Under the pieces are notes generated by a model. That model searched no databases and was not told the DNA's origin. It saw nothing but the letters and a program-made list of their open reading frames with translations. A stretch of DNA of 64,000 nucleotides from JBKCUI01 sp052161625 (GTDB lineage: Bacteria > Planctomycetota > Planctomycetia > Pirellulales > Pirellulaceae): the NCBI GenBank assembly GCA_052161625.1, contig CP197412.1. One strand, given 5' to 3'. This document shows positions 19,014 to 28,025 of the stretch, one piece after another. The translations under genes were made by a program, and so were the position numbers. The stretch's first letter is position 1; each line of letters opens with the position of its first letter.

Positions 19014-19614
19014 AGTGGTACCTTGGTCACATCATGAACCAAACATTTTTGCCCGTTTACCTCCTCGTATCGTAGCCACCCAAACTCATCGGATTCCTCA
19101 GAGCAGATGGTTTCGACAGCCGTTGCGGCAGCGCGGGGAACTTCGCTCAATCCAGCAAAGTTTTGGAGCGAATCCCTACGCGAGTAGGGTGAAAAACGCT
19201 GCTGCTCAAGCCACCGAAGCAAAATCAACCATTCCCCAAGGGCACGAATAGAGGGTTAATGCGATGGCAACCATTGGTCACGACAAGGGAGAGCAATGGT
19301 CCCTAGTTGGCCTCGCCTCTTCCATAGCTTGCGAACGTCCAGGCAAACGGAGCTCGAACAGGAATTCCCGTTGCATGTCGTTTGTGCGCGGCTCGGAAAT
19401 TCGCCAAAGATTGCTCAACGCTCGTATCTCTTGGTGATTTCCGAGGACTTCCAGAGAGCGATTTCATCACCGAAAAAAAGCGGCACGATCAAGGTCAAAA
19501 GCGGCACGATTTCCGGCACGGTACGCGCGCGCACTCGATCGCAGGGAAACGCAATCGACCAACAAAAAAACTGTGAATTGTGCACTACTGCTGGAGAATC
19601 AGCAGGAAATTAAG
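19014..19614. other. Gene-free stretch beside tRNA-Ser
   Basis: No gene can be supported. The 14-base word AAAAGCGGCACGAT occurs twice about 23 bp apart near 19480, followed by an alternating GCGCGCG stretch. The position next to a tRNA gene and an AbiEii remnant fits the scar of an old integrated element, but no integrase sequence is seen. Confidence 0.4.
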
Positions 19615-19701
19615 CGGATGGGGAGGGATTCGAACCCACGGTAGCCTTACGACTACTCCGGTTTTCAAGACCGGTGCATTAAACCGCTCTGCCACCCATC
19701 C
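19615..19701 (-). tRNA. tRNA-Ser (anticodon UGA)
   Basis: 87 nt class II tRNA. The acceptor stem GGATGGG pairs with CCCATCC plus discriminator G, the D-arm starts TGGCAGAGCGGTTTAATGCA, the anticodon loop is CTTGAAA within a CCGGT/ACCGG stem (anticodon TGA), the long variable arm follows, and the T-arm GGGTTCGAATCCC is standard. It decodes UCA and other UCN codons. Confidence 0.97.
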
Positions 19702-19820
19702 GACCCATGGAATTGAGATGCCAATTCCCTACATTGCATAGCCACGAGCGTTTGTAGCTCTAACTTTAGTCAGTTCGGAAAATTTCCGCTATCTCAATCT
19801 GCGTTCACGCACCGCTGAGG

Positions 19821-20186
19821 TTAAGAATCGGACTGTGTCGCGCGCAAAATCTTTTCCATCTTGCGACCCTTCGCAAGCTCGTCGACGAGCTTGTCTAGAT
19901 AACGCACTTTTTGGGTGAGCGGATTTGAAATCTCTTCGACTCGATAGCCGCAGATCGCGCCTGTGATCAAGTACGCATTCGGATGCAATTTCGCGGACTC
20001 AAAGAATTCAGCGAATGTCGATTCATTGGCAATGTGAGCTTGAATCTGCTCATCCGAAAAACCGGTTAACCATCGAATGATCTCGTCGAGCTCGTCGTTG
20101 GTTCGCCCCTTTTTCTCCACTTTGGCGAGGTAGAGCGGGTAAACTTTTCCGAAGATCATCGTCGCGATTCGTTCGTCGTGATTCAT
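19821..20186 (-). CDS. DUF2200 family protein
   Basis: About 121 residues from MNHDERIATMIFGKVYPLYL, which is typical of the family, with a GGAGCAAC ribosome site. EKKGRTNDELDEIIRWLTGF and the hydrophobic ESAKLHPNAYLITGAICGYR segment complete it. DUF2200 is a small soluble family of unknown function found in many phyla. It is on the same strand as uvrB and only 17 bp after its stop, so co-transcription is likely. Confidence 0.85.
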   Translation of the reverse strand: MNHDERIATMIFGKVYPLYLAKVEKKGRTNDELDEIIRWLTGFSDEQIQAHIANESTFAEFFESAKLHPNAYLITGAICGYRVEEISNPLTQKVRYLDKLVDELAKGRKMEKILRATQSDS

Positions 20187-20203
20187 CATGTTGCTCCTGG
20201 GAT

Positions 20204-22267
20204 TTACCGTCGCTTCGAGCGTTTTCGCTGTCGCGTTCCTACCACCCGTTGATCGTCCTCGTCGGAGTCGATGGGTTCACCGATTCGTTCACGCATCCGC
20301 AGAATCTTGTCGCGCAGCGCGGCGGCTCGCTCGAATTCGAGATTCTCCGCGGCGGCTAGCATCTCCTCTTCCAGTGTCTTTAAATAGGCCTCGGTGATTT
20401 TCTCCCCTTGCGGATCGCGTCGCACGATGTCTCGAGCCCTCTTGCGATTCTCTGCCGCTTGGTGAATGGACGCGGTGACTTGCTTGCGAACGGTTTCCGG
20501 TGTGATCCCGTGCTCTTCGTTGTATGCCTCCTGGACCTTGCGTCGTCGCTCGGTCTCATCGATTGCCGTGCGCATCGATTCGGTCATGGTGTCCGCGTAA
20601 AGGATAACCTTCGAGTTTGCATTTCGCGCCGCCCGACCAATGGTTTGAATCAACGATGTCTCGCTTCGAAGGAATCCCTCTTTGTCGGCATCGAGGATGG
20701 CTACTAAGCTGACTTCTGGCAAGTCGAGGCCTTCCCGGAGTAGGTTTACCCCCACCAGTACATCGCAGCGTCCATCCCTAAGTTCTCGCAGCAATTCGAC
20801 GCGTTCAAAGGCATCCAACTCGCTGTGCAGCCATCGGCACTTCAGATCGTTGTCAACAAAGAAGGTTGCAAGGTCTTCGGCGAGGCGCTTGGTCAATGCT
20901 GTGACGAGCGTTCGGTCCCCCATCTGAATCCGTTCTCGAATCTGCTCCAGCAGATGCATAACCTGCCCCCGAGCTGGGACTACTTCGATAATCGGATCGA
21001 GCAAACCGGTTGGTCGAATGACTTGCTCCACGACTTCGCCCCCTGTTCGATCAAGCTCGTACTCGGCTGGCGTAGCGGACACAAAGATAACTTGATTGAT
21101 CTTCGCTTCCCATTCTTCGAATTTGAGTGGCCGGTTATCGAGGGCGCAGGGGAGCCGAAAGCCGTGGTCGACGAGTGTCGTCTTTCGGCTCTTGTCTCCT
21201 GCATACATGGCTCGCACCTGTGGGATGGTCACGTGCGACTCGTCGACAAGGAGCAAAAAGTCTTTGTCAAAGAACTCATACAGCGTGTCGGGACTCGACC
21301 CCGGCAGTTTGCCGGAGAGGGGACGCGAATAGTTCTCGATGCCAGGGCAGTGCCCGGTGTGGCCAAGCATCTCAATGTCAAACTTCGTTCGAGCCGCCAG
21401 TCGTTGCGCTTCAAGGATTTTTCCTGCGGCATTGAATTTCGCCAATTGCTCCTCCAGTTCTTGCCGGATGACGCGAATCGCATTTTGAATTCGATCCTCA
21501 GAGGTAACGAAGTGTTTGGCTGGGAAGACATAGACTTCGTTCAATCTCGAGACCACTTCGCCGGTCAACGGATTGATGATCGAGATCTGTTCGACTTCAT
21601 CCCCCCAGAATTCAAAACGGTAGGCGAACTCTTCGTAGGCAGGCCAAAGCTCCATCGTATCCCCGCGCACTCGAAACTTGCCTCGCTCAAATGCGATATC
21701 GTTGCGCTCGTATTGGATGTCGATCAATCGGAGCAAGAGTGTTTCGCGGTGGATCGATTCGTTGCAGCGAATTGCGACCACCATGCGACGGTAATCTTCT
21801 GGAGAACCGAGTCCGTAGATGCAGGAAACGCTTGCGACGATGATGCAGTCACGTCGGCTGACCAACGCGCTGGTAGCCGCCAACCGCAGTCTATCGATCT
21901 CTTCGTTGATCGACGCGTCTTTCTCGATATAGATGTCGCGCTGAGGGATGTAGGCTTCGGGCTGATAATAGTCGTAATAGCTGACGAAGTAGTGGACCGC
22001 GTTTCGAGGAAAGAATTCCTTGAACTCCGCATAGAGTTGTGCCGCGAGCGTCTTGTTGTGGCTCAGCACCAAGGCCGGCCGTTGGACCCGCTGGATCACG
22101 TTGGCCATCGTGAAGGTCTTTCCAGAACCCGTCACTCCCATCAATACTTGATGCTTGCGTCCCTGGTTCAGTCCCTGCACCAGCGCTTCGATGGCTTGTG
22201 GTTGGTCCCCGGCAGGCTGAAAACGGCAATCCAAGTCGAAAAGTTGGGCGGTTTTAGGAGCAGTCAT
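20204..22267 (-). CDS. uvrB: Excinuclease ABC subunit B
   Basis: 687 residues from the ATG at 22267 (MTAPKTAQLFDLDCRFQPAG). The Walker A is GVTGSGKTFTMANV, the damage-probing beta-hairpin YYDYYQPEAYIPQRDIYIEK follows, and helicase motifs continue through DEGFL / RAARNANSKVILYAD. The C-terminal UVR motif (LEFERAAALRDKI) binds UvrC. Length matches the usual 660-700. It loads onto damaged DNA from UvrA and recruits UvrC in nucleotide excision repair. The open frame extends 33 codons upstream, without family resemblance. Confidence 0.97.
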   Translation of the reverse strand: MTAPKTAQLFDLDCRFQPAGDQPQAIEALVQGLNQGRKHQVLMGVTGSGKTFTMANVIQRVQRPALVLSHNKTLAAQLYAEFKEFFPRNAVHYFVSYYDYYQPEAYIPQRDIYIEKDASINEEIDRLRLAATSALVSRRDCIIVASVSCIYGLGSPEDYRRMVVAIRCNESIHRETLLLRLIDIQYERNDIAFERGKFRVRGDTMELWPAYEEFAYRFEFWGDEVEQISIINPLTGEVVSRLNEVYVFPAKHFVTSEDRIQNAIRVIRQELEEQLAKFNAAGKILEAQRLAARTKFDIEMLGHTGHCPGIENYSRPLSGKLPGSSPDTLYEFFDKDFLLLVDESHVTIPQVRAMYAGDKSRKTTLVDHGFRLPCALDNRPLKFEEWEAKINQVIFVSATPAEYELDRTGGEVVEQVIRPTGLLDPIIEVVPARGQVMHLLEQIRERIQMGDRTLVTALTKRLAEDLATFFVDNDLKCRWLHSELDAFERVELLRELRDGRCDVLVGVNLLREGLDLPEVSLVAILDADKEGFLRSETSLIQTIGRAARNANSKVILYADTMTESMRTAIDETERRRKVQEAYNEEHGITPETVRKQVTASIHQAAENRKRARDIVRRDPQGEKITEAYLKTLEEEMLAAAENLEFERAAALRDKILRMRERIGEPIDSDEDDQRVVGTRQRKRSKRR

Positions 22268-22339
22268 CGCTGAGTATCGTATGGAAGTGGAAGATTCACG
22301 CCGACAGACTGCTATTGTCGGAGGATTCGACGGGGTGAC

Positions 22340-22361
22340 AACCGCCGCCCGTGAGGACGGC
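22340..22361 (-). terminator. Weak hairpin downstream of the DUF1573 gene
   Basis: Stem CCGCCG / CGGCGG with a 10-base loop, 23 bp past the stop of the DUF1573 gene on the minus strand. There is no clear T run, so it may only stabilise the 3' end. Confidence 0.35.
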
Positions 22362-22383
22362 GGCAATATTCCAGACCGGATCT

Positions 22384-23388
22384 CTAGTCGACCATGCGGC
22401 CCGCCACGGTGGTTTCCAGAGTGATTTGTTCCCCGAGAGAGGTCTTCACCACAATTTCTTGCTTGATCGAACGTTCATCACCTAACAATTCCCCGGTGAA
22501 GGTCATCGGGATCAAGTGAAGGGGCTTTTCCCCAGGAGGAATCGAGAAAGAGAATCTCGGGTCCTCGCATTCGACCGAGACGATCGAGAAAGGTTTCTTG
22601 GCCCGAACCATCAGTTTCTGTTGAACTTGCTGGCCGCTTTTGACGTCCCCTACCGAAACTAGTTTCGGCGTGATGGTGACTGGAGGAACCACGCGGGCGT
22701 TGACCGGGAGTGTGAACATTCCTTCGTTCGAATCGTTGGTGACGACAGTAATCCCTTCCATGAAATCGCCGGCCGGAGCGGATTCCTTGAGTGTGATCCG
22801 CATCCGATAGTTGGTCATGTTTCCTTGGCGGGACGCAGGGTCCAGTCGGACCTCCAGATGGCTGGTATCTCCACGCACATCTTGGATGGCCCAGTCCCTG
22901 CGTCCGGCATAAGAGATTTTGAGATCGACGGTTTTGGTTGAGCCGATATCCACGTCCCCGAACGAGATCTCGCCCGGCTCCACAACGATGTCGGAGCGGA
23001 TTTTTCCGGAGACCAGCAAAGTCACCTCGGCGTAGTAGGGGCGATCGATCACCACGGTGATCGCCGCCGATTTGGCCCCCAGGAAGGACTTTGTGTTGAA
23101 CTGGGCAACGATTTCGCCCTTTTCCCAAGCCTTCAGCGTGTTCTTGGTAATGATCGGCTTGGTGCAACCGCAGCTGCTGCGAACCGAGGCGATATGAACG
23201 TCTTCCTCGAAGCAGTTTTCGAGGACGAATGCGTATTCGGTCTTGGCGTTACGGCTGACAGTGCCAAAGTCGTGCTTCGTCTCCTTGAATAGCTTTTGAG
23301 CCCAATCCGCACCCGAGGCGAAGGGGACGAAAGCGATCGCGACGATCCACGCGGCGAGAAAGCGATGGACAACTTGCTGAAAAACCAT
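22384..23388 (-). CDS. Exported DUF1573 protein
   Basis: 334 residues with a signal peptide (FLAAWIVAIAFVPFASGAD, cleavage after about residue 27). The mature part begins with a DUF1573 domain (HDFGTVSRNAKTEYAFVLEN, then VRSSCGCTKPIITKNTL, whose CGC is the family's hallmark), and is followed by two further Ig-like beta domains. DUF1573 proteins are abundant in planctomycetes and Bacteroidetes; they are extracytoplasmic and their role is not known. Here it is placed upstream of uvrB but about 116 bp away. Confidence 0.85.
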   Translation of the reverse strand: MVFQQVVHRFLAAWIVAIAFVPFASGADWAQKLFKETKHDFGTVSRNAKTEYAFVLENCFEEDVHIASVRSSCGCTKPIITKNTLKAWEKGEIVAQFNTKSFLGAKSAAITVVIDRPYYAEVTLLVSGKIRSDIVVEPGEISFGDVDIGSTKTVDLKISYAGRRDWAIQDVRGDTSHLEVRLDPASRQGNMTNYRMRITLKESAPAGDFMEGITVVTNDSNEGMFTLPVNARVVPPVTITPKLVSVGDVKSGQQVQQKLMVRAKKPFSIVSVECEDPRFSFSIPPGEKPLHLIPMTFTGELLGDERSIKQEIVVKTSLGEQITLETTVAGRMVD

Positions 23389-23616
23389 GCGGCGAAACTC
23401 CCTTTGAGTAGACGTACAACCTCAGGAGTCATCGGCAATCGGCCCCCGCAAACTCGATTTCTTTGGAAAGATTTAACGGCAAAGACTACCCAAACCCTCC
23501 GGTCCATTCGAAAGGAAACGAGGTAGCCACCCTCCAGGGGATTGCTATAATTTCGGGTTTTCTCCGGTGAAGAGACCGGTTTGCTCTAGATTCCGGCCCT
23601 CGGTCGGACCCCTTCG

Positions 23617-25248
23617 ATGGATCTCATGAACAACTCGACTTCGAATCGATCGACATCGGAAGCTCCTTCTACATCAACAGCTAGCAATACCAACACCGCT
23701 CCGGATCTGCTGAGCGAACGTGTTCTCGTGCTGGACTTTGGATCGCAATACGCCCAGCTCATCGCCAGGCGCATCCGGGAGCAGAACGTATACTGCGAAA
23801 TCGTTCGCCACGATATTAGCGCCGAAACCATTTTGGCTCGCAAACCTGCCGCGATCGTGTTCTCGGGCGGACCCTCGAGCGTTTACGAACCCAACGCCCC
23901 GAAGTGCGACCCCAAGATTTTCCATCTAGGAATCCCCGTTCTTGGAATTTGCTACGGAATGCAGCTTGCGTCGCAAGCCTTGGGGGGACGCGTCGAGCCC
24001 TGCAATCGCAGGGAGTTTGGACGCGCGAGACTGCAAGTCAAATCGATGGAAAAGTTATTCGCAGGCTTCCCGCATGAAATCGATGTTTGGATGAGCCACG
24101 GCGACCAAGTTCGGGATTTGGCCAATGACTTCGAGACCCTCGCGTCCACGCCGACTTGTCCGCACGCGGCGGTTCGCCACAAAACCCTACCTATCTATGG
24201 CCTGCAATTCCACCCCGAGGTATCCCACACCTCGCTGGGAAGCACCCTCATCCACAACTTCCTGTATAACATCGCCCATTGTGAGGGACGTTGGCATCTC
24301 AGCGACTTTGCCAATCGCTCCATCGAGCATATCCGAGATGTGGTCGGCAACGACCGAGTTATCTGCGGACTCTCCGGCGGGGTGGATTCGTCGGTGACGG
24401 CAGCGCTCCTGTACAAAGCGATCGGCCCACAGTTAACCTGCATCCTCATCGACAACGGCTTGCTGCGGAAAGACGAGCAAGGTGCGGTGATCTCCGAATT
24501 CACGAATCACTTCCAAGCGGATTTGCGAGTGGTCAATGCCAGCGACCGGTTCCTGGGTGACTTGGCTGGTATCATAGATCCACAAGAGAAGAGGCGACGC
24601 ATCGGCCACGCCTTCATCGATTGCTTCAAAGCGGAAGCGGAGAAGATCAATGGTGCAAAGTATCTTGCCCAAGGGACCCTTTATCCCGACGTAATCGAAA
24701 GCGGTGCAGCTCTCGATGGCCCTGCAGCGACGATCAAACTGCATCACAATGTCGGTGGATTGCCTGAACAGTTGGGGTTTGAATTAATCGAACCCCTTCG
24801 CGATCTCTTTAAAGACGAAGTCCGGAAACTGGGGGTCGAATTGGGATTGCCCGAGCATCTGGTATGGAGGCATCCATTCCCTGGTCCCGGTTTGGCCGTG
24901 CGATGTTTGGGCGAGGTTACCAAAGACAAACTGGATATCTTGCGAGATGCCGACGAGATAGTGGTTTCGGAAATCAAGAACGCCAACTTGTATCGTCAAA
25001 CCTCCCAAGCGTTCGTGGTCTTGCTGGAATCCCAAAGCGTGGGTGTGATGGGAGACGCGCGAACGTATGAGCGAGCGGTTGCGGTGCGCTGTGTAAATAC
25101 CGACGACTTTATGACTGCCGACTGGAGTCACCTGCCGTATGACTTGCTCGCAAAGATCTCGACACGAATTATTAACGAAGTCCGCGGAGTGAATCGCGTT
25201 TGCTACGACATTAGCAGCAAGCCACCTGCGACGATTGAATGGGAATAA
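23617..25248 (+). CDS. guaA: GMP synthase (glutamine-hydrolysing)
   Basis: 543 residues; an ATG 9 bp downstream is an equally good start. The glutamine amidotransferase domain has the nucleophile in GICYGMQLAS and the His/Glu pair in LQFHPEVSHT. The ATP-pyrophosphatase domain has the PP-loop GLSGGVDSSVTAALL, and the dimerisation domain ends with the invariant SKPPATIEWE. It makes GMP from XMP. A ~30-residue Ser/Thr/Asn-rich N-terminal extension precedes the amidotransferase domain, which is unusual. It is followed by ettA after 9 bp. Confidence 0.97.
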   Translation: MDLMNNSTSNRSTSEAPSTSTASNTNTAPDLLSERVLVLDFGSQYAQLIARRIREQNVYCEIVRHDISAETILARKPAAIVFSGGPSSVYEPNAPKCDPKIFHLGIPVLGICYGMQLASQALGGRVEPCNRREFGRARLQVKSMEKLFAGFPHEIDVWMSHGDQVRDLANDFETLASTPTCPHAAVRHKTLPIYGLQFHPEVSHTSLGSTLIHNFLYNIAHCEGRWHLSDFANRSIEHIRDVVGNDRVICGLSGGVDSSVTAALLYKAIGPQLTCILIDNGLLRKDEQGAVISEFTNHFQADLRVVNASDRFLGDLAGIIDPQEKRRRIGHAFIDCFKAEAEKINGAKYLAQGTLYPDVIESGAALDGPAATIKLHHNVGGLPEQLGFELIEPLRDLFKDEVRKLGVELGLPEHLVWRHPFPGPGLAVRCLGEVTKDKLDILRDADEIVVSEIKNANLYRQTSQAFVVLLESQSVGVMGDARTYERAVAVRCVNTDDFMTADWSHLPYDLLAKISTRIINEVRGVNRVCYDISSKPPATIEWE

Positions 25249-25257
25249 GGAAGTTCA

Positions 25258-26931
25258 ATGAACCGTCAGTTTATTTATCAGATCGAAAGCCTCACCAAAC
25301 GCCACGGACAAAAGGAAGTTCTCAAGGACATATGGTTGGCGTTCTATCCGGGCGCTAAGATCGGCGTTCTGGGATCCAACGGCTCCGGTAAGAGTACCTT
25401 GCTCCGGATCATGGCGGGGGAAGACAAGACGTTTGATGGAGTTGCTCGCTTGAGCAACGGATTCGTCGCTGGGTATCTCCCTCAAGAACCGCATCTCAAT
25501 CCCGACAAAGATGTGCAGGGGAACGTCGAAGAAGCGGTCGCTCCTCGCCGAAAGGTTTTGGATCGTTTTAACGAAATCTCCAATCTGCTCGGGGAAGTCA
25601 CCGATGACAAGCAGATGGAGAAGCTCTGCGACGAGATGGCCAAACTGCAGGACATAATCGATGCTCAAAACCTGTGGGAACTGGATCGGCAAGTCGAGCA
25701 ATCGATGGACGTGATGAATCTTCCTCCGGGAGATGCAGATGTAACCAAGCTCTCTGGGGGCGAAAGACGACGCGTCGCGCTTTGCAAATTGTTGATCCAG
25801 CAACCCGATCTGCTACTTCTTGACGAGCCGACGAACCACTTGGACGCCGAAGCCGTCAACTGGCTTGAACAGCACTTGGCACACTACCCTGGCACGGTAG
25901 TCGCCGTGACGCACGATCGTTACTTCCTCGACAACGTTGCCCAGTGGATCTTGGAATTAGACCGAGGATCAGGTTTCCCCTTCGAAGGGAACTATACGTC
26001 GTGGCTCGAGCAAAAACAGAAGCGACTTGCTATTGAGCAGAAGTCAGCTGCAGCGCGTCAGAAGACTCTGGAGAAAGAGTTGGAATGGATCCGGATGTCT
26101 CCGCGCGCCAGACAGGCGAAGAACAAAGCGCGGATCAATGCCTACGAATCCCTGGCTGCCCAACAGTTCGAGGAGCGACCCGATGAGTTGGAAATCCAAA
26201 TTCCACCCGGAAAGCACTTGGGCGAGGTGGTCGTCAATGCCGAGCATGTCACCAAGGCTTATAACGACCGCGTCCTCGTCGAGGATTTGAGTTTCCGTCT
26301 CCCCGCTGGGGGGATCGTCGGAGTTATTGGTCCGAACGGCGCCGGAAAGACGACGCTCTTCCGCATGATGACAGGGCAAGAAAAGCCAGATGCGGGGGAG
26401 TTGCGAATCGGAGATACGGTCGAGTTCGGATATGTCGATCAATCCCGCGATACGCTTAATGACAACAATACCGTTTACCAAGAGATCTCGGGCGGACTTG
26501 ATTGGTTGGAAATGGGAGGCAAGAAGTTTAACTCGCGAGCTTACGTCTCCAAGTTTAATTTCAAAGGTACCGATCAAGAGAAGAAAGTCGGGGTTCTCTC
26601 CGGTGGAGAAAGAAACCGCGTTCACCTCGCCAAACTCCTGCGACGTGGGTGCAACGTCTTGTTATTGGACGAACCGACCAATGACTTGGACGTCGATACG
26701 CTGCGAGCCTTGGAAGAAGCGATCATGAATTTCGTCGGTTGCGTGGTGGTCATCACGCACGACCGTTGGTTCCTCGACCGAATTGCGACGCACATTCTCG
26801 CGTTCGAAGGGGATGGGTATGTTCACTGGTGCGAAGGGAACTTCCAGACCTACGAACAGCAGCGAAAGGAGCGATTGGGTATCCACGACGACGAGCCTCG
26901 CCGCTTCCGATACAAGAAACTCGCGACTTAA
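25258..26931 (+). CDS. ettA: Energy-dependent translational throttle protein EttA (ABC-F)
   Basis: 557 residues, with AAGGAAG just upstream of the ATG. Two ABC domains: Walker A GSNGSGKST and GPNGAGKTT, signatures LSGGERRRVAL and LSGGERNRVHL, Walker B LLLLDEPTNHLD and VLLLDEPTNDLD. The helical arm and linker between them match EttA rather than Uup, and there is no coiled C-terminal domain. It binds the ribosomal E site and gates entry of initiation complexes into elongation depending on the ATP:ADP ratio. It lies in a tight unit with guaA and a GNAT gene. Confidence 0.95.
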   Translation: MNRQFIYQIESLTKRHGQKEVLKDIWLAFYPGAKIGVLGSNGSGKSTLLRIMAGEDKTFDGVARLSNGFVAGYLPQEPHLNPDKDVQGNVEEAVAPRRKVLDRFNEISNLLGEVTDDKQMEKLCDEMAKLQDIIDAQNLWELDRQVEQSMDVMNLPPGDADVTKLSGGERRRVALCKLLIQQPDLLLLDEPTNHLDAEAVNWLEQHLAHYPGTVVAVTHDRYFLDNVAQWILELDRGSGFPFEGNYTSWLEQKQKRLAIEQKSAAARQKTLEKELEWIRMSPRARQAKNKARINAYESLAAQQFEERPDELEIQIPPGKHLGEVVVNAEHVTKAYNDRVLVEDLSFRLPAGGIVGVIGPNGAGKTTLFRMMTGQEKPDAGELRIGDTVEFGYVDQSRDTLNDNNTVYQEISGGLDWLEMGGKKFNSRAYVSKFNFKGTDQEKKVGVLSGGERNRVHLAKLLRRGCNVLLLDEPTNDLDVDTLRALEEAIMNFVGCVVVITHDRWFLDRIATHILAFEGDGYVHWCEGNFQTYEQQRKERLGIHDDEPRRFRYKKLAT

Positions 26932-26932
26932 A

Positions 26933-27904
26933 ATGGCTGAGACTCCGCTCCGAGTTGATGTGCCGCGCTGGGAATGGCTGGAGGAGGTCGAGCGATGCCT
27001 CGCCTTCCAGTCTGTCGACTCTCGGGAAGGCTATCTAAGTCAGGTGGTGGACCACGCGTCGAGATACGCGGCGCTCAATCCAATCCGCGTGAAAACCAAT
27101 GCCCGCGGGTGCGTCGCCTACCTCCTGGTCTATCCAGGAAAGCTCGCCATGGTCGGTGGAGTAGCCCCGGCATCGGATTTGCGATCGGAGCAAGAACTAA
27201 ACGAGACCGCGTTCTTATTGCGATCGCTCGTGGAATCGGTTCGAGATGAAGTTGAATTGACGCAAGCGGTGACATTTCCCGCAGAGTTCGACGCCGAGTT
27301 TGACGCATGGAGACGAAGATGCTTTCAGATCGCTGGGTTCCAGCCGATCGCCGTATTGAAGCAGTGCGCGTTGGACTGCGCGAATGCTCCAGTTGAACTC
27401 GATTCGTTAAGCCATGTTGCGAAAACAGCATCTTCACCGTTGTCGTTTGTGCCTTGGACGAGAGAGCTCGATTCAGAATTCGTGCGCCTCGTCGATCAAA
27501 CGTATGATGGGACGTGGGATGTTCCAGAACTCAACGGTGTTCGGAGCACCAGCGCTACTCTTGAGGGGTACGCTCGAACGGGATTGGACAGTGGATCGAT
27601 TCGCAAGTGGTGGCTAATCGGGCACAGGGACCATTACGTCGGTTGTTTGCTGGTTTGCCGACACTCGCCGAAGCTCTCCGAGTTGCTCTACCTTGGGATC
27701 GTTCCTGAGGTACGAGGCAAGGGGGTGTCAGGTGCCGTGATGAAATTCTTGTTGGATTGGTGCCGCGAACAAGGAGTTGGAAGAATCCTGCTCGCTGTCG
27801 ACGCTCGGAATACGCCGGCGTTGAAACTCTACGAACGATTCGGATTCGAGGACATCGGAACGGCTGAAGCTTGGTTCGCCCCTTTCGATCGCACTGCATT
27901 GTGA
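26933..27904 (+). CDS. GNAT-family N-acetyltransferase
   Basis: 323 residues from an ATG one base after the ettA stop, so the two are coupled. The C-terminal half is a GNAT domain: IGHRDHYVGCLLVCRH, ELLYLGIVPEVRGKGVSGAV (the acetyl-CoA loop, RGKGVSG) and AVDARNTPALKLYERFGFED. The N-terminal ~150 residues also have a weak GNAT-like pattern without the cofactor loop, so this may be a degenerate double GNAT. The substrate is unknown. Confidence 0.85.
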   Translation: MAETPLRVDVPRWEWLEEVERCLAFQSVDSREGYLSQVVDHASRYAALNPIRVKTNARGCVAYLLVYPGKLAMVGGVAPASDLRSEQELNETAFLLRSLVESVRDEVELTQAVTFPAEFDAEFDAWRRRCFQIAGFQPIAVLKQCALDCANAPVELDSLSHVAKTASSPLSFVPWTRELDSEFVRLVDQTYDGTWDVPELNGVRSTSATLEGYARTGLDSGSIRKWWLIGHRDHYVGCLLVCRHSPKLSELLYLGIVPEVRGKGVSGAVMKFLLDWCREQGVGRILLAVDARNTPALKLYERFGFEDIGTAEAWFAPFDRTAL

Positions 27905-28025
27905 AAGCGGATTTTGCTAGCGAGAGGCTTGCGTTGCATGCAGGTCGGTTGGGGGCGGTAGAATGGAATTGTCTCGCTAATAGGCGGAATAGACTGGACT
28001 CACTCTTGGTAGGAAGCAAACCATC

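Noticed and set aside
19010..19228. 72-codon minus-strand frame
   Set aside because: The last 45 residues look somewhat protein-like but there is no start signal or relative; could be a gene fragment, not supportable.
20825..22273. 482-codon frame antisense to uvrB
   Set aside because: Exact antisense of a certain gene; composition typical of a shadow frame.
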